From the NCBI RefSeq assembly GCF_008638365.1, contig NZ_VWVU01000005.1, forward strand, positions 124,001-188,000: a stretch of 64,000 bases of DNA, written 5' to 3'. The position numbers were made by a program, and so were the translations under genes. A model generated the notes under the pieces. It saw only the letters and a program-made list of their open reading frames with translations, searched no databases and was not told where the DNA came from. Positions 8,595-16,944 of this stretch are shown piece after piece (position 1 is the stretch's first letter; the number at the start of each line of letters is the position of its first letter). This stretch comes from Nocardiopsis quinghaiensis. Lineage in GTDB: Bacteria > Actinomycetota > Actinomycetes > Streptosporangiales > Streptosporangiaceae.

Positions 8595-9643
8595 GTGACG
8601 AAGAAGGAGTCCGCCCCCAAGAGCGGTCCTGCTTCCCGCCTGGCCGGTCTCGGCCATACCGGGGTGCCCTGTGGATACCCCGGTTGCGGGGACCGCAACG
8701 CGAGCGAGTCCGTGATCCGGGGGCGCGGCGACATCGACCACGACTTCGGTGGAACCTCGATGGAACCCCGCTGCACCAAGCACAGGGGCATGGAGGCTCC
8801 GCGCGCTCCCCGGCCCCGAAAGCCCCTGCCGGTCGACCCGGGGTGGAAGGCGGACCGCCTCACCCGAGGCCGACGGCCGTTGGACAAGGTGGGATCGTCC
8901 GCGGACAGGTCGGGGTTGCGCACGGGGAGGTTCGTCCCCGCTCCCAGGCCCATCGACGTTCCCGAGCTGAGCCGGATGCGCATGCGGGCGAAGGGGTTCC
9001 TGGCCAAGTAGTCGGAGCGGACGCTGGAGATCTGTGAACGTGCCCTGAAGGAGGAGCGGCGGCTCCCCACCCAGGTGGGTCAGCGGATCAGGGTGACGAT
9101 GGACGACTTCCGTCGGCTCCGTCGTAAAGCGAGGGCTCGGCTGAAGGACCGCGGTCAGAGCGTGAGGGTCCCGAAACCCCGGCCGGCTCCTGTCCCCGCT
9201 CCCCGCAAGGCTCCTGGAAACCGGGACGCCTACCGTCAGCACCAGCTCTACCAACTGATGACCGGGGAGTGGACGCAGGGACGGCACCACGCACTGGCCG
9301 AAGCCTCACCTCGCCCGTATGCTGTCCGTCCTGGTGAGCGAGAGCCCCGAGCCGCTCGCCTGGGCCGGGCCAGGGCCGGTGACCCTGCCGAGGCCCGTCC
9401 AGGTGGAGCACGACGTGGTCGGCCGCGCTCGACCGTTACGCGCCTCTCACCTCGGGGAGTCCGAGGTCGCCTTCCTGGCGGCACGCCGCCTGACCTCGAA
9501 GGAGATCCGCCCACCGGCTCGGCAGCTCCCCGAACACGGTCGACAACCAGCTCACCGCCGCGTACCGCGAGCTGGGCGTGCGTGACAGGACTGAGCTGCG
9601 CGAGGTCCTGTACCCGGAGGGCGTCCCGCCCCGTCCGGGCTGA
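8595..9643 (+). pseudogene. Degraded gene with Zn-finger-like N-terminus and C-terminal LuxR-type HTH
   Basis: A GTG at 8595 with GGAGG five bases upstream opens a frame whose N-terminus has two Cys pairs (CGYPGCGDRN and later CTKH). That frame stops at TAG 9009, but codons after it continue sensibly (SERTLEICERALKEERRLPT, later RVTMDDFRRLRRKARARLKD). A shift near 9270-9290 leads into THWPKPHLARMLSVLVSE. A further one-base excess near 9510 is needed to reach a LuxR-type helix-turn-helix (SSPNTVDNQLTAAYRELGV) ending at 9643. I read this as one, or two adjacent, broken genes; the HTH part is clearest. A single intact function is not claimed. Confidence 0.45.
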
Positions 9644-9697
9644 AGCGGACCCGGCCGGAACGGGCCGCGCTCGTGGCCGAGCGGTCCGAGGCGCGGT

Positions 9698-10639
9698 TCA
9701 CCGCTCCATGAGCTCCTCGGTGCTGGTGCCGGGAAGGGCGACCGTCACCTGGGTACCCCACGGATCGCGGAGCACCACCGACCTGCCGGTGTCGGCGTGG
9801 TTCAGCCTGTGCGCCCTCAGGCGCGCGGCGAGTGCGTCGAGGTCCCGCCGCTCCGGCACGGTGACCGCCACGTCGCCGAGCCCCAGGCTCGCGGCGCGCG
9901 GACCCGCGCCCGCGCTCTGCCAGGTGTTCATCGCGACGTGGTGGTGGTAGCCGCCCGCCGCGGCGAACAGCGCACCCGGGTAGGTGTCGACCGTGGTCTC
10001 GAACCCGAGCGCGCCGACGTAGAAGGCCCTGGCGGTCTCGATGTCGCCGACCTGCAGGTGGACGTGTCCGACCTCGCCCGCCCGGCTCGGCCCCTGGGCG
10101 ATGACGGCCTCGTCGAGGTGTGTGCGCAGGTAGGCGTCGGGGTCGAGGTACAGCGTGCTCATCCGCAGCCGCCCGTGGTCGTATCTCCAGGCCGACCGGT
10201 CCCGGTCGGTGTAGAGCTCGATGCCGTTGCCCTCGGGGTCGGTGAAGTAGAAGGCCTCGCTGACCAGGTGGTCGGAGGAGCCCACGAACCGGCTGCGCGG
10301 CTCCCGCGCCGCGCGGTAGACGGTCGCGGCGAGCGAGGCCGGGTCCTCGAACAGGAACGCGGTGTGGAACAGCCCAGCCTGGCGCGGGTCGACGGCGGGC
10401 AGTCCCGGGGTGGAGACCAGCCGGACCATCGGGGTCCCGCCTCGGCCGAGCACACGGTGCGTCCGGCGGCCGTGCGACCGCTCATCGATGGGTTCCATGA
10501 CGAGCGCGTTCGCGTAGTAGGAGGTCATCGACTCCAGGTCGCCCACGTGCAGGGTCACGGCGTCCATGCCCGTGTCGTCGTTCAGGTGGCGCTCGTCCAC
10601 GGACGGGGCGTGCGGTGCCGGCTTCGCGGTATCGGACAT
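9698..10639 (-). CDS. Two-domain VOC protein, extradiol dioxygenase-like (CatE type)
   Basis: A 313-residue protein made of two tandem vicinal-oxygen-chelate modules. Metal-ligand candidates: in the first, TLHVGD, LFHTAFLF and GIELYTD; in the second, GHVHLQVGD and YHHHVAMNTW. Length and the GYHHHVAMNTW signature fit CatE-type catechol 2,3-dioxygenase-like proteins that open aromatic rings with Fe(II) or Mn(II). The true substrate is unknown. GGGAG precedes the ATG. It stands alone, with a palindrome upstream that may be an operator. Confidence 0.8.
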   Translation of the reverse strand: MSDTAKPAPHAPSVDERHLNDDTGMDAVTLHVGDLESMTSYYANALVMEPIDERSHGRRTHRVLGRGGTPMVRLVSTPGLPAVDPRQAGLFHTAFLFEDPASLAATVYRAAREPRSRFVGSSDHLVSEAFYFTDPEGNGIELYTDRDRSAWRYDHGRLRMSTLYLDPDAYLRTHLDEAVIAQGPSRAGEVGHVHLQVGDIETARAFYVGALGFETTVDTYPGALFAAAGGYHHHVAMNTWQSAGAGPRAASLGLGDVAVTVPERRDLDALAARLRAHRLNHADTGRSVVLRDPWGTQVTVALPGTSTEELMER

Positions 10640-10717
10640 GGTGGTCTCCCAGGGTCGGTCCGAGGCTTCCGGCGCCTCGGAGGGTGAGCAGCCTCTGTCC
10701 GCACCAACAGTATGCTC

Positions 10718-10732
10718 AGGAAGTTTCTTCCT
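10718..10732. promoter_or_regulatory. Palindrome upstream of the VOC gene (possible operator)
   Basis: AGGAAGTTTCTTCCT is a perfect 6-3-6 inverted repeat about 80 bases before the VOC start, in a local A/T-rich patch. On the VOC strand a CATACT hexamer follows it. The position suits a repressor site over the promoter; the regulator is unknown. Confidence 0.45.
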
Positions 10733-10795
10733 ATTCAGCTAAAAGGGGCGGGCCGACGCGGACCGCCCGTGGCCCGCCGGACGGGAAACCGTGCC

Positions 10796-11539
10796 TCAGT
10801 GCTCTCCGATGTCGAGTGCGCGGCGTACCGCGGCCTCGGCGCCCCGGGTCCAGGGCTCCCCGTGGCCGGGCAGCACCGTGGTGGCGCCGGTCTCGGCCAC
10901 CGCGTTCAGGGAGGCCAGGGCCTGGTGGGTGTCCTTGGTGGCCGCGGAGGCCACGATCTGCGGTTCCGCCCGGCCGGTGTAGGGATCGAGGGTGACCAGG
11001 GCGTCACCGCTGATGACGGTGTCGCGGTCGGGCAGGTGAAGGATGCAGTGCCCGTCGGTGTGCCCGGGGGTGTGCACGGCGACGGGGCGGCCGGGCACCG
11101 GCAGGGCGGTCCTGGTCGTCAGCGGCTCGGCGTCGCCCACCCCCTTGACGTTCAGGGCCCCGGCCGCGGCCATCCGTCCCAGCAGCGGCAGGGACCGGGG
11201 ATGGGTGAACGGGTAGAGGAAGCGGTTGCGCTGGGGCGTGTACCGGTAGGGGTGGGCCGCCAGGTGGGCGTCCTGCGGGTGGACCAGCACGGGCACGTTC
11301 CACTCCCGCTGCGCGCGCACGGCGAAACCCACGTGGTCGAAGTGGCCGTGGGTCAGTACCAGCGCCCTGACCTCGTCCGGGCGCCGCCCCCGGCCCTCCA
11401 GGGCCCGCAGGACCATGGGCCACATGCTCGGCAGGCCCGCGTCCACGAGGGTCACTCCGTCCTCGTCCTCGACGAGGTAGCAGTTGACATGGGCGTGGGA
11501 GACGAAGTGGACGCCGTCGGCGACTTCCGGAGTGATCAC
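10796..11539 (-). CDS. Metallo-beta-lactamase-fold hydrolase
   Basis: A 247-residue cytoplasmic protein with the complete zinc-binding set: THGHFDH near residue 65, HTPGHTDGH near 160, SGDAL near 180 and LPGHGEP near 228. These are the ligands of the glyoxalase II / quorum-quenching branch of the fold. The reaction is hydrolysis of a thioester, lactone or phosphodiester; which one cannot be told. No operon partner. The start at 11539 leaves the N-terminal strand (VHFVSHAHVNCYLVEDE) complete. Confidence 0.8.
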   Translation of the reverse strand: MITPEVADGVHFVSHAHVNCYLVEDEDGVTLVDAGLPSMWPMVLRALEGRGRRPDEVRALVLTHGHFDHVGFAVRAQREWNVPVLVHPQDAHLAAHPYRYTPQRNRFLYPFTHPRSLPLLGRMAAAGALNVKGVGDAEPLTTRTALPVPGRPVAVHTPGHTDGHCILHLPDRDTVISGDALVTLDPYTGRAEPQIVASAATKDTHQALASLNAVAETGATTVLPGHGEPWTRGAEAAVRRALDIGEH

Positions 11540-11730
11540 GAGGCCTTCCCGAGCCGTTGTGGAAACGAGGGATGCCGCCCATCGTGGAAAATCCGCGGAG
11601 GCCGGTCAAGCATGACGGACCCGCCACGCCGAACCCATGGGCGGACTTGACCCGGCCGTGCACCGGACGGCCCGTGGTGCCCGCCCGGCGGTCCGCCCGA
11701 GCCGGTGGGACGTGCCGGATACTGGTGTCC

Positions 11731-12294
11731 ATGGCGATCATCTACAGGGCCACCCTCACACCGGACAAACCGACCCTCATCAGTTCCTGGCTGGACGGCC
11801 GGCCGTGGGCGGGGCGGGGGAGTGACGAGATCCTCGGCGCGTACAGGTTCGACGACCCGGACGGGGAGGTCGGGGTGGAGGTGTTCCTGCTCCGACGCGG
11901 GGACCGTCTGCTCCACGTGCCGCTGACCTACCGGGCCGCGCCCCTGCCCGGCCACGGGGACCACCTCGTCGGCACCATGGAGCACTCCGTCCTGGGAACA
12001 CGCTGGGCCTACGACGGCACCGAGGACGAGGCGGCCCTCGCGTGCTTCCGGCGGGCCCTGACCGGTGAGCAGGAGCAGGCGGAGCTGGAGGTCTGGGAGG
12101 ACGGACGCCTCCTGGAGCGCAGGCCGCAGCAGGTCCTGATCACCAGGGAGTCCGGACCCGGCGGCGACGGCACCGGGCCGGCTCGGGACGGGCGGGTGCT
12201 GATCCCGCACGTCCTGGACGGTGAGCCCGGGGGAAGGTCGCGGCTTCTCGCCCGGTGGGGCGATGAGCAGGCGGTGGTCGCGGCGCTGAGCTGA
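11731..12294 (+). CDS. Maltokinase N-terminal cap-like domain protein
   Basis: A 187-residue protein beginning MAIIYRATLTPDKPTLISSW. It then has ILGAYRFDDPDGEVGVEVFL, LLHVPLTYRAAPL and the conserved GTMEHSVLGTRWAYDG, the signature of the Mak_N_cap domain found alone in many actinobacteria and fused to maltokinase in the TreS-Pep2 pathway. The kinase domain is absent here, so catalytic activity is not expected; it may bind sugar or protein. The ATG at 11731 is preferred over a GTG six bases earlier. Confidence 0.75.
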   Translation: MAIIYRATLTPDKPTLISSWLDGRPWAGRGSDEILGAYRFDDPDGEVGVEVFLLRRGDRLLHVPLTYRAAPLPGHGDHLVGTMEHSVLGTRWAYDGTEDEAALACFRRALTGEQEQAELEVWEDGRLLERRPQQVLITRESGPGGDGTGPARDGRVLIPHVLDGEPGGRSRLLARWGDEQAVVAALS

Positions 12295-12887
12295 CCGCAT
12301 CGACCTGGTAGGGCAGGTACACGGGCCGCGGGGGAGCCACCGGTCGCGGTGTGGAACCGGGGGTGACCGCGGTGACGCGGCCACCCGGTGAACGCCTCCC
12401 CATCACACGGCCCGCCGGTGTCGGCCGTCGGTCCCCGTGCGGGGTGCGGGACGCGGCGGTCAGGGCTCGTCGACTGCTCGCTCGGCCAACCCGCGGGCCA
12501 CCAGCTGGTCGACGACGAACGTCAGGTCGGGGCATTGCAGAACAGCCGCTGAGCCACGTCCTCGGGGGACGGATGCGCGACCGGGGCGCCGGGTTTCGTC
12601 GCCCGACGGGGCGTCGACGACCTCGAACGCGGTCGCACGAACTCCTACCCCAGCCGCGCGGTCATGGGAGCCACCACCAGGATCCCGCGGCTGCTGCCGC
12701 GCAGCGCCGTGGCGCGTCTCACGGGTCGGCTCAACCGTTACCCGGGCTTCCACCAGGCGGCGTGAGCGCGGTGGAGCGGAGTCCGGAGCCGGTCCGCTCC
12801 ACCGGTCCTCGCCTATGGGGACCCCGGTCCTCTCCAGGTCCCTCCCACCGCTACACGAGTGTCGGCGGTGTGTGGTTACCTCCTTCC
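12295..12887. other. Intergenic region containing gene remnants
   Basis: About 590 bases with no intact gene. Apart from the SDR fragment listed separately, the minus strand at about 12466-12540 reads PDLTFVVDQLVARGLAERAV, which resembles the end of a MarR-type winged helix. Both look like leftovers of a divergent regulator/oxidoreductase pair. Confidence 0.35.
12613..12765 (+). pseudogene. C-terminal fragment of a short-chain dehydrogenase (SDR)
   Basis: The frame ending TGA at 12763-12765 encodes the C-terminal tail usual for a group of actinobacterial SDR oxidoreductases (ERGRTNSYPS, then TTRIPRLLPRSAVARLTG and NRYPGFHQAA). The Rossmann domain that should precede it is missing, and there is no start. 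It is a remnant left by deletion. Confidence 0.5.
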
Positions 12888-13247
12888 ATGGGTGTTGAGA
12901 TCGAGCGGTTCCTGCGGCTGGTGAGAGCGCTGCCGGAGTGTGAGCACAAGGAGTCGGAGCGGTACACGACGTTCCGTGTGCGTGGCAGGCCCTTCGGGTA
13001 CCTGTGGCCGGACACCGCCACCGTGGGGCTGAAGCAGCCCTTGTGGGAACAGGCCGCGCTTGTGGCCGAGCGGCCCGAGGTGTTCGAGGTGCAGTTCACC
13101 GCGGGCGGGTTCGGCTGGGTGGTCGTGCACCTCAACGGGATCGGCCTGGACGAGCTCAGCGAGCTCACCCTGGAGGCCTGGCGCCTGACGGCCCCCGAGG
13201 ACCTGCTGGCCGCCCCGCCGACCCCGGTGTCCCTGGTCCGGGCCTGA
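12888..13247 (+). CDS. MmcQ/YjbR family protein
   Basis: A 119-residue protein. The order FLRLVRALPECEHKES, then FRVRGRPFGYLWPD, VGLKQPLWEQAALVAERPEVFEV and GGFGWVVVHL, ending in a helix (ELSELTLEAWRLTAPEDL), is that of the YjbR fold, a DNA-binding-like cysteine-containing domain of unknown role. It converges with the YdcF gene. A single-gene unit; start is the first ATG in frame. Confidence 0.75.
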   Translation: MGVEIERFLRLVRALPECEHKESERYTTFRVRGRPFGYLWPDTATVGLKQPLWEQAALVAERPEVFEVQFTAGGFGWVVVHLNGIGLDELSELTLEAWRLTAPEDLLAAPPTPVSLVRA

Positions 13248-13335
13248 GCCGGATTTCGAACAGCCCCTCCACCCGGTCACGTGCGGTCCCGGGCCCCGGA
13301 CTCCCGCGTGCCGTGGACCTCGCCCGGCAGGGAGA

Positions 13336-14004
13336 TCAGTCCCGGATCAGGTGGCCGTCGAATCCGGAGGCGACGAGCGACTCGTAGGCGGCGACGACCC
13401 GCCGGGGCACGTCCTGCTCGATGGCGAATCCGCGCGCGGGGTACTCCATCACCCGCTGGAGGTCGCCGACGAGCATGTCGACGACGAGTTCTGCGTCGCC
13501 GATGCCTGTGGCGTAGTCGTCGAGTCCCAGCGGTTGCGAGGCGCACGTCACCTCGACCTCGGGCCACAGCTTCCGGGCGGTGGCGAAGGAGCGCCGCTCC
13601 ATGTAGGGCTTGGAGACCAGCAGCACGGTGGCGGGGGTAATGCCGGCGTCGGCCAGGACCTGGCGGGAGAGGGTGACGTTCTGGCCGGTGTTCGAGGCCT
13701 CCGACTCCAGCAGGATCGCGGAGTCGGGGACACCGAGTTCCAGGGCGCGCTCGCGAAAGTGCACCGCCTCTCCACGCGGGAACACCGGCGCGGTCGGGGG
13801 ACTGTTGCCGCCGGTGAACACCAGGGTCGGAAAGAGACCGGCGTGGTACAGCTCGGCGGAGCGGTCCGCGACGCCGAGGTCGTGGCTGCCGAGGCCGATC
13901 GCCACGTCACACGGCCGTAGCCGGTGGCGCATCCGGTGGAAGTCCCAGAGCAGTTCGGCCTGCCGCCACTGCTCCCGGGTGATGGTGTGCCGGTCGTCCG
14001 CCAT
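13336..14004 (-). CDS. YdcF/ElyC family (DUF218) protein
   Basis: A 222-residue DUF218 protein. Characteristic segments are CDVAIGLGSHDLGVADRSAELYHAG near residue 40, LVFTGGNSP, EASNTGQNVTLS near 110 and VLLVSKPYMERRS near 130, which form the acidic and Asn/Gly-rich pocket of the family. Related proteins work in envelope or nucleotide metabolism; here there is no signal peptide, so it should be cytoplasmic. GGGAGG six bases before the ATG at 14004 fixes the start. Confidence 0.75.
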   Translation of the reverse strand: MADDRHTITREQWRQAELLWDFHRMRHRLRPCDVAIGLGSHDLGVADRSAELYHAGLFPTLVFTGGNSPPTAPVFPRGEAVHFRERALELGVPDSAILLESEASNTGQNVTLSRQVLADAGITPATVLLVSKPYMERRSFATARKLWPEVEVTCASQPLGLDDYATGIGDAELVVDMLVGDLQRVMEYPARGFAIEQDVPRRVVAAYESLVASGFDGHLIRD

Positions 14005-14216
14005 GTGTTCCCTCCCTGGACGCCGGGCCGGGCGTCCCCGTGGTCCTGGTGCTGTCGGTACCCACGGCGGAGCCGTCGCCCGGCCACCGTTCACCGCCTT
14101 CGATGATCGCCCACGATCAGGGTCGAACCCACCGGGACGGAGAGGTCGCCGCCTCGCGAGTTCGGTCCGACCGCTTCGGAGAACCAGGTCCTGGTCCGAA
14201 GATCGCAGGCCGCGGA

Positions 14217-14246
14217 TTGATATGCAAGTCTGTACTTGCCTATAAT
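14217..14246 (+). promoter_or_regulatory. Promoter and operator of the arsR-type gene
   Basis: TTGATA (14217-14222) and a perfect TATAAT (14241-14246) are 18 bases apart. Between them lies a perfect inverted repeat, GCAAGT-CTGT-ACTTGC (14224-14239), the usual place and form for an ArsR-family operator. Transcription would start about seven bases after the -10 box, at or next to the GTG at 14253, so the message is probably leaderless. Repressor binding would block polymerase, giving autoregulation. Confidence 0.8.
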
Positions 14247-14252
14247 GTGGGT

Positions 14253-14546
14253 GTGGCCGACGAGATATTCAAAGCCCTGGCCGACCCCACCCGCCGGAAG
14301 ATCCTCGACGGACTCGCCGAGCGGCCGGAGCAGACCCTGTTCGAGATCTGCTCGCGGCTGAGCATGAAGCACCAGCTCGGCATGTCGCGCCAGGCGGTCT
14401 CCCAGCACCTCGCCGTGCTGGAGGCCGCCGGGCTGGTCGAGACCCGGCGGGAGGGGCGCTACAAGTTCCACACCCTGAACACGGCACCGCTGAAGCACAT
14501 CGCCGAGCGGTGGATCAGGCCCGACGACCAGGAGAGCACACCATGA
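14253..14546 (+). CDS. ArsR-family winged-helix repressor
   Basis: A 97-residue protein with the family order IFKALADPTRRKILDGL, the recognition helix SRQAVSQHLAVLEAAGLVETRREGRYKFHTLN and a short C-terminal helix (HIAERWI). No Cys pair for arsenic or cadmium is present, so it belongs to the metal-independent SdpR/YgaV-like branch often paired with START or VOC genes. It overlaps the VOC gene by ATGA. The GTG at 14253 coincides with the predicted transcription start. Confidence 0.85.
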   Translation: MADEIFKALADPTRRKILDGLAERPEQTLFEICSRLSMKHQLGMSRQAVSQHLAVLEAAGLVETRREGRYKFHTLNTAPLKHIAERWIRPDDQESTP

Positions 14547-14929
14547 GGATTCATCTGACCAGCGTCTTCGTCGACGACCAGGACAAGGCCCTGCGCTTCT
14601 ACACGGACGTGCTGGGCTTCGTGAAGAAGACCGAGATCCCCCTGGGCGAGGACCGGTGGCTGACCGTGGTCTCGCCGGAGGAGCCCGAGGGGACCGAACT
14701 GCTGCTGGAGCCCTCCGGCCATCCCGCGGTGAAGCCGTACAAGGAGGCGCTGGTCAACGACGGGATCCCGGCCACCTCCTTCGCCGTGGACGACGTGCGC
14801 GCGGAGTTCGACCAGCTGCGCGAGCGCGGGGTGCGCTTCACCCAGGAGCCGCTGGAGACGGGCCCGGTCACCACCGCGGTACTGGACGACACCTGCGGCA
14901 ACCTGATCCAGATCGCGCAGTCGGCGTAG
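14543..14929 (+). CDS. VOC (glyoxalase/bleomycin-resistance) family protein
   Basis: A 128-residue single VOC domain: HLTSVFVDDQDKALRFYTDV, a middle EGTELLLEPS, GIPATSFAVDDV and the C-terminal strand CGNLIQIAQ. Its ATG overlaps the repressor stop, so the pair forms a two-gene operon controlled by the operator at 14224. Members with this partner often act on small electrophiles or antibiotics; the substrate here is unknown. The starting ATG at 14543 is preferred over an earlier in-frame codon because of the overlap and GGAGAG upstream. Confidence 0.8.
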   Translation: MRIHLTSVFVDDQDKALRFYTDVLGFVKKTEIPLGEDRWLTVVSPEEPEGTELLLEPSGHPAVKPYKEALVNDGIPATSFAVDDVRAEFDQLRERGVRFTQEPLETGPVTTAVLDDTCGNLIQIAQSA

Positions 14930-15033
14930 GACGATGCCGGGGACGCGGGTGGAGCGGACCGGCTCCGCTCCACCGTGCGTTCCGGGGAAGGCCGCCCTCG
15001 CCCGGCCCCCGCCGACCGACGACGTGTCCGCCG

Positions 15034-15864
15034 CTATCCGACCGCCTGCGGTCTCGTGGCGGCCGAGGCCGCCACAGCCGTGGCCAGCGGGTCGGAGGCC
15101 GGGCGCCCGAGGATGTCGGCCAGGTCGGGTCCGGTGCCGTCCAGGAAGCCGTGCCGGATGCCCGTCGCGATCGAGACGAGCATGGGCGGCTGGAACGGCA
15201 GCATTCCCGGCGTCTCGTCGAGGAGCCTGCGCCGGTACTCACCCAGGCCGATGGTGCGGTGCGAGGCTCCGAGCCGGTCGGCCACGTGCGCCGCCGTGAT
15301 CGGCGTGCCGGTCAGGTCGTAGGTGCGTCCGCCGTGTTGCGCCGGATCCGCCGCGATGACCGCCGCGGCCTCGGCGAGGTCCGCACGGGTGACCGCGGCC
15401 AGGGCGCCGTCGCCGAACGCGGACTCCATCCCGTCGTCGGTCCACATCAGCAGACCGCCGAAGAGCTCGGCGTAGAGGCCGTTGCGCAGGATCGTCCACG
15501 GCAGCCCGCAGGCGCGCACGAACCGTTCGGTCGCGCGGTGCGCCAGTGCGAAACCGAGATGGTCGCCGGCGCCGATCAGGCTCGTGTAGACCACATGCCG
15601 GACGCCGTCCCGGACGGCGGCGTCCAGGACGGCCGCTTGCCGCCCGATGACCTGGTCGTCCTCGGCGTAGCCGGTGGAGACCAGCACCAGGGTCGAGACG
15701 CCGGCGAGGTCGATGGCGGAGCGGTCGTCGAAGTCGAGCCGGCGCATCCCGTCCTTCGGGGTGCGGCTGCCGCCCGTCGCGGCCGCGCCGCGGGCCCGCA
15801 GCTCCGCGAGCGTGGCCGAGCCGAGGTTCCCGCTCGCTCCGGTCACCAGGATCATGTCAGTCAT
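15034..15864 (-). CDS. NmrA-like NAD(P)-binding oxidoreductase (QorB/azoreductase type)
   Basis: A 276-residue atypical SDR. The nucleotide site ILVTGASGNLGSATL is at the N-terminus, then LVLVSTGYAEDDQVIGRQAAVLDAAV, VVYTSLIGAGDHLGFALAHRATE and WTILRNGLYAELFG, as in QorB-like quinone reductases that bind NADPH and lack the Tyr-x3-Lys triad. It is divergent from an HxlR regulator across about 80 bases, the usual arrangement for redox-responsive control by that regulator. Confidence 0.8.
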   Translation of the reverse strand: MTDMILVTGASGNLGSATLAELRARGAAATGGSRTPKDGMRRLDFDDRSAIDLAGVSTLVLVSTGYAEDDQVIGRQAAVLDAAVRDGVRHVVYTSLIGAGDHLGFALAHRATERFVRACGLPWTILRNGLYAELFGGLLMWTDDGMESAFGDGALAAVTRADLAEAAAVIAADPAQHGGRTYDLTGTPITAAHVADRLGASHRTIGLGEYRRRLLDETPGMLPFQPPMLVSIATGIRHGFLDGTGPDLADILGRPASDPLATAVAASAATRPQAVG

Positions 15865-15942
15865 AGTCTTCCTTCGTGGTTCTCTTTGGTAACTACGTCT
15901 GATCCTGATCCGCTCGTGTACCGGCCACAAGGAGGCAGTTTG

Positions 15943-16365
15943 ATGTCACCCACGCACACCGGGGTAACCGCCGCACCCGCCGACCTCGATCCCTGCGGGC
16001 GTGAGGAGCACCCGGACTGCGCGATCCGCGACGTCTTGGACCGCATCGGGGACAAGTGGTCGGTGCTCGTGGTCGTCGAACTCGCCGGCGGGCCGCGCCG
16101 CTTCCGGGAGTTGCAACGCGCGATCGACGGCATCTCCCAGCGCATGCTCACCCTCACCGTGCGCAGGCTGGAACGCGACGGACTCGTCCTGCGCACCGTG
16201 TACCCGACCGTCCCGGCCCAGGTCGACTACCGCCTGACCGAGACCGGGGCCAGCCTGACCCACCTGGTCAGGGCACTCGCCGACTGGTCCCTCACCCACC
16301 GCTCCGCCATCGCCGAGGCGCGGCACCGGTACGACCGGACCCATCCCGACCACGGCATCCGGTAA
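15943..16365 (+). CDS. HxlR-family transcriptional regulator
   Basis: A 140-residue winged-helix protein: CAIRDVLDRIGDKWSVLVVVELAGGPRRF, then QRAIDGISQRMLTLTVRRLERDGLV and YRLTETGASL. The Cys in front of the DNA-binding domain (PDCAIRDVL) matches the redox-sensing Cys of HypR/QorR-type members, although another Cys precedes it (DPCGREEHPDC). AAGGAGG seven bases upstream sets the ATG. It probably controls the divergent NmrA-like gene and itself through the shared 78-base gap. Confidence 0.85.
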   Translation: MSPTHTGVTAAPADLDPCGREEHPDCAIRDVLDRIGDKWSVLVVVELAGGPRRFRELQRAIDGISQRMLTLTVRRLERDGLVLRTVYPTVPAQVDYRLTETGASLTHLVRALADWSLTHRSAIAEARHRYDRTHPDHGIR

Positions 16366-16404
16366 CGGGGGAACCGGGTTCACGTTCCGGGGGCCTCGGC
16401 ACGG

Positions 16405-16944
16405 CTATGCGTCGCCTCCATCGATCCTCCGCGCGTCTCGTACGTCCTCGAACAGCGAGAGGTCCAGCTCGCCCGGTCCGTGCAGCACGCTGATGTCACC
16501 GGTCGTCTCCAGCACGACCGCGCGCACCGAGTCCAGGTTCCTGACGTTGGCGCTGCGCAGTTTCGACTTGACGTCGTCCTCGGTGATCCGGGAGCTCCTC
16601 ATGTTGTCCCTGAGCATCGTGCCTTCGGACATGAGCAGCAGGGGCGTGTTGTCGACCGCCTGCTTGAACGGGGAGAAGCGGCGCAGCAGGGCGATGGCGA
16701 CCTGCAGCAGGTAGAGCACGGCCAGGGCCGTCATGCCTTCGAGCAGCGACACCTGCGCCACCGCGACCGTCGCCACGAGTGATCCGACGGCGACGGTCAT
16801 GGCGAAGTCGAAGCTCGACATCTTGGAGAAGCTGCGCAGCCCCGCGATGCGCGTGTAGGTGATGACGGTGGCGAAGATGCCGACCGTGGAGACGAGGATC
16901 AGCAGCAGCCTGTCGAACGGGACCCCGAAGAGACTTTCCAGCAT
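16405..16944 (-). CDS. DUF421 (YetF-type) membrane protein
   Basis: A 179-residue protein with three hydrophobic segments in the first 90 residues (LLLILVSTVGIFATVITYTRI, FAMTVAVGSLVATVAVA, MTALAVLYLLQVAIALL). A small cytoplasmic DUF421 domain follows (VDNTPLLLMSEGTMLRDNMRSS, ITEDDVKSKLRSANV). Related YetF/YrbG proteins occur in spore-formers and actinobacteria; the biochemical role is unknown. Start at the ATG at 16944, directly before the first membrane helix. Confidence 0.8.
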   Translation of the reverse strand: MLESLFGVPFDRLLLILVSTVGIFATVITYTRIAGLRSFSKMSSFDFAMTVAVGSLVATVAVAQVSLLEGMTALAVLYLLQVAIALLRRFSPFKQAVDNTPLLLMSEGTMLRDNMRSSRITEDDVKSKLRSANVRNLDSVRAVVLETTGDISVLHGPGELDLSLFEDVRDARRIDGGDA

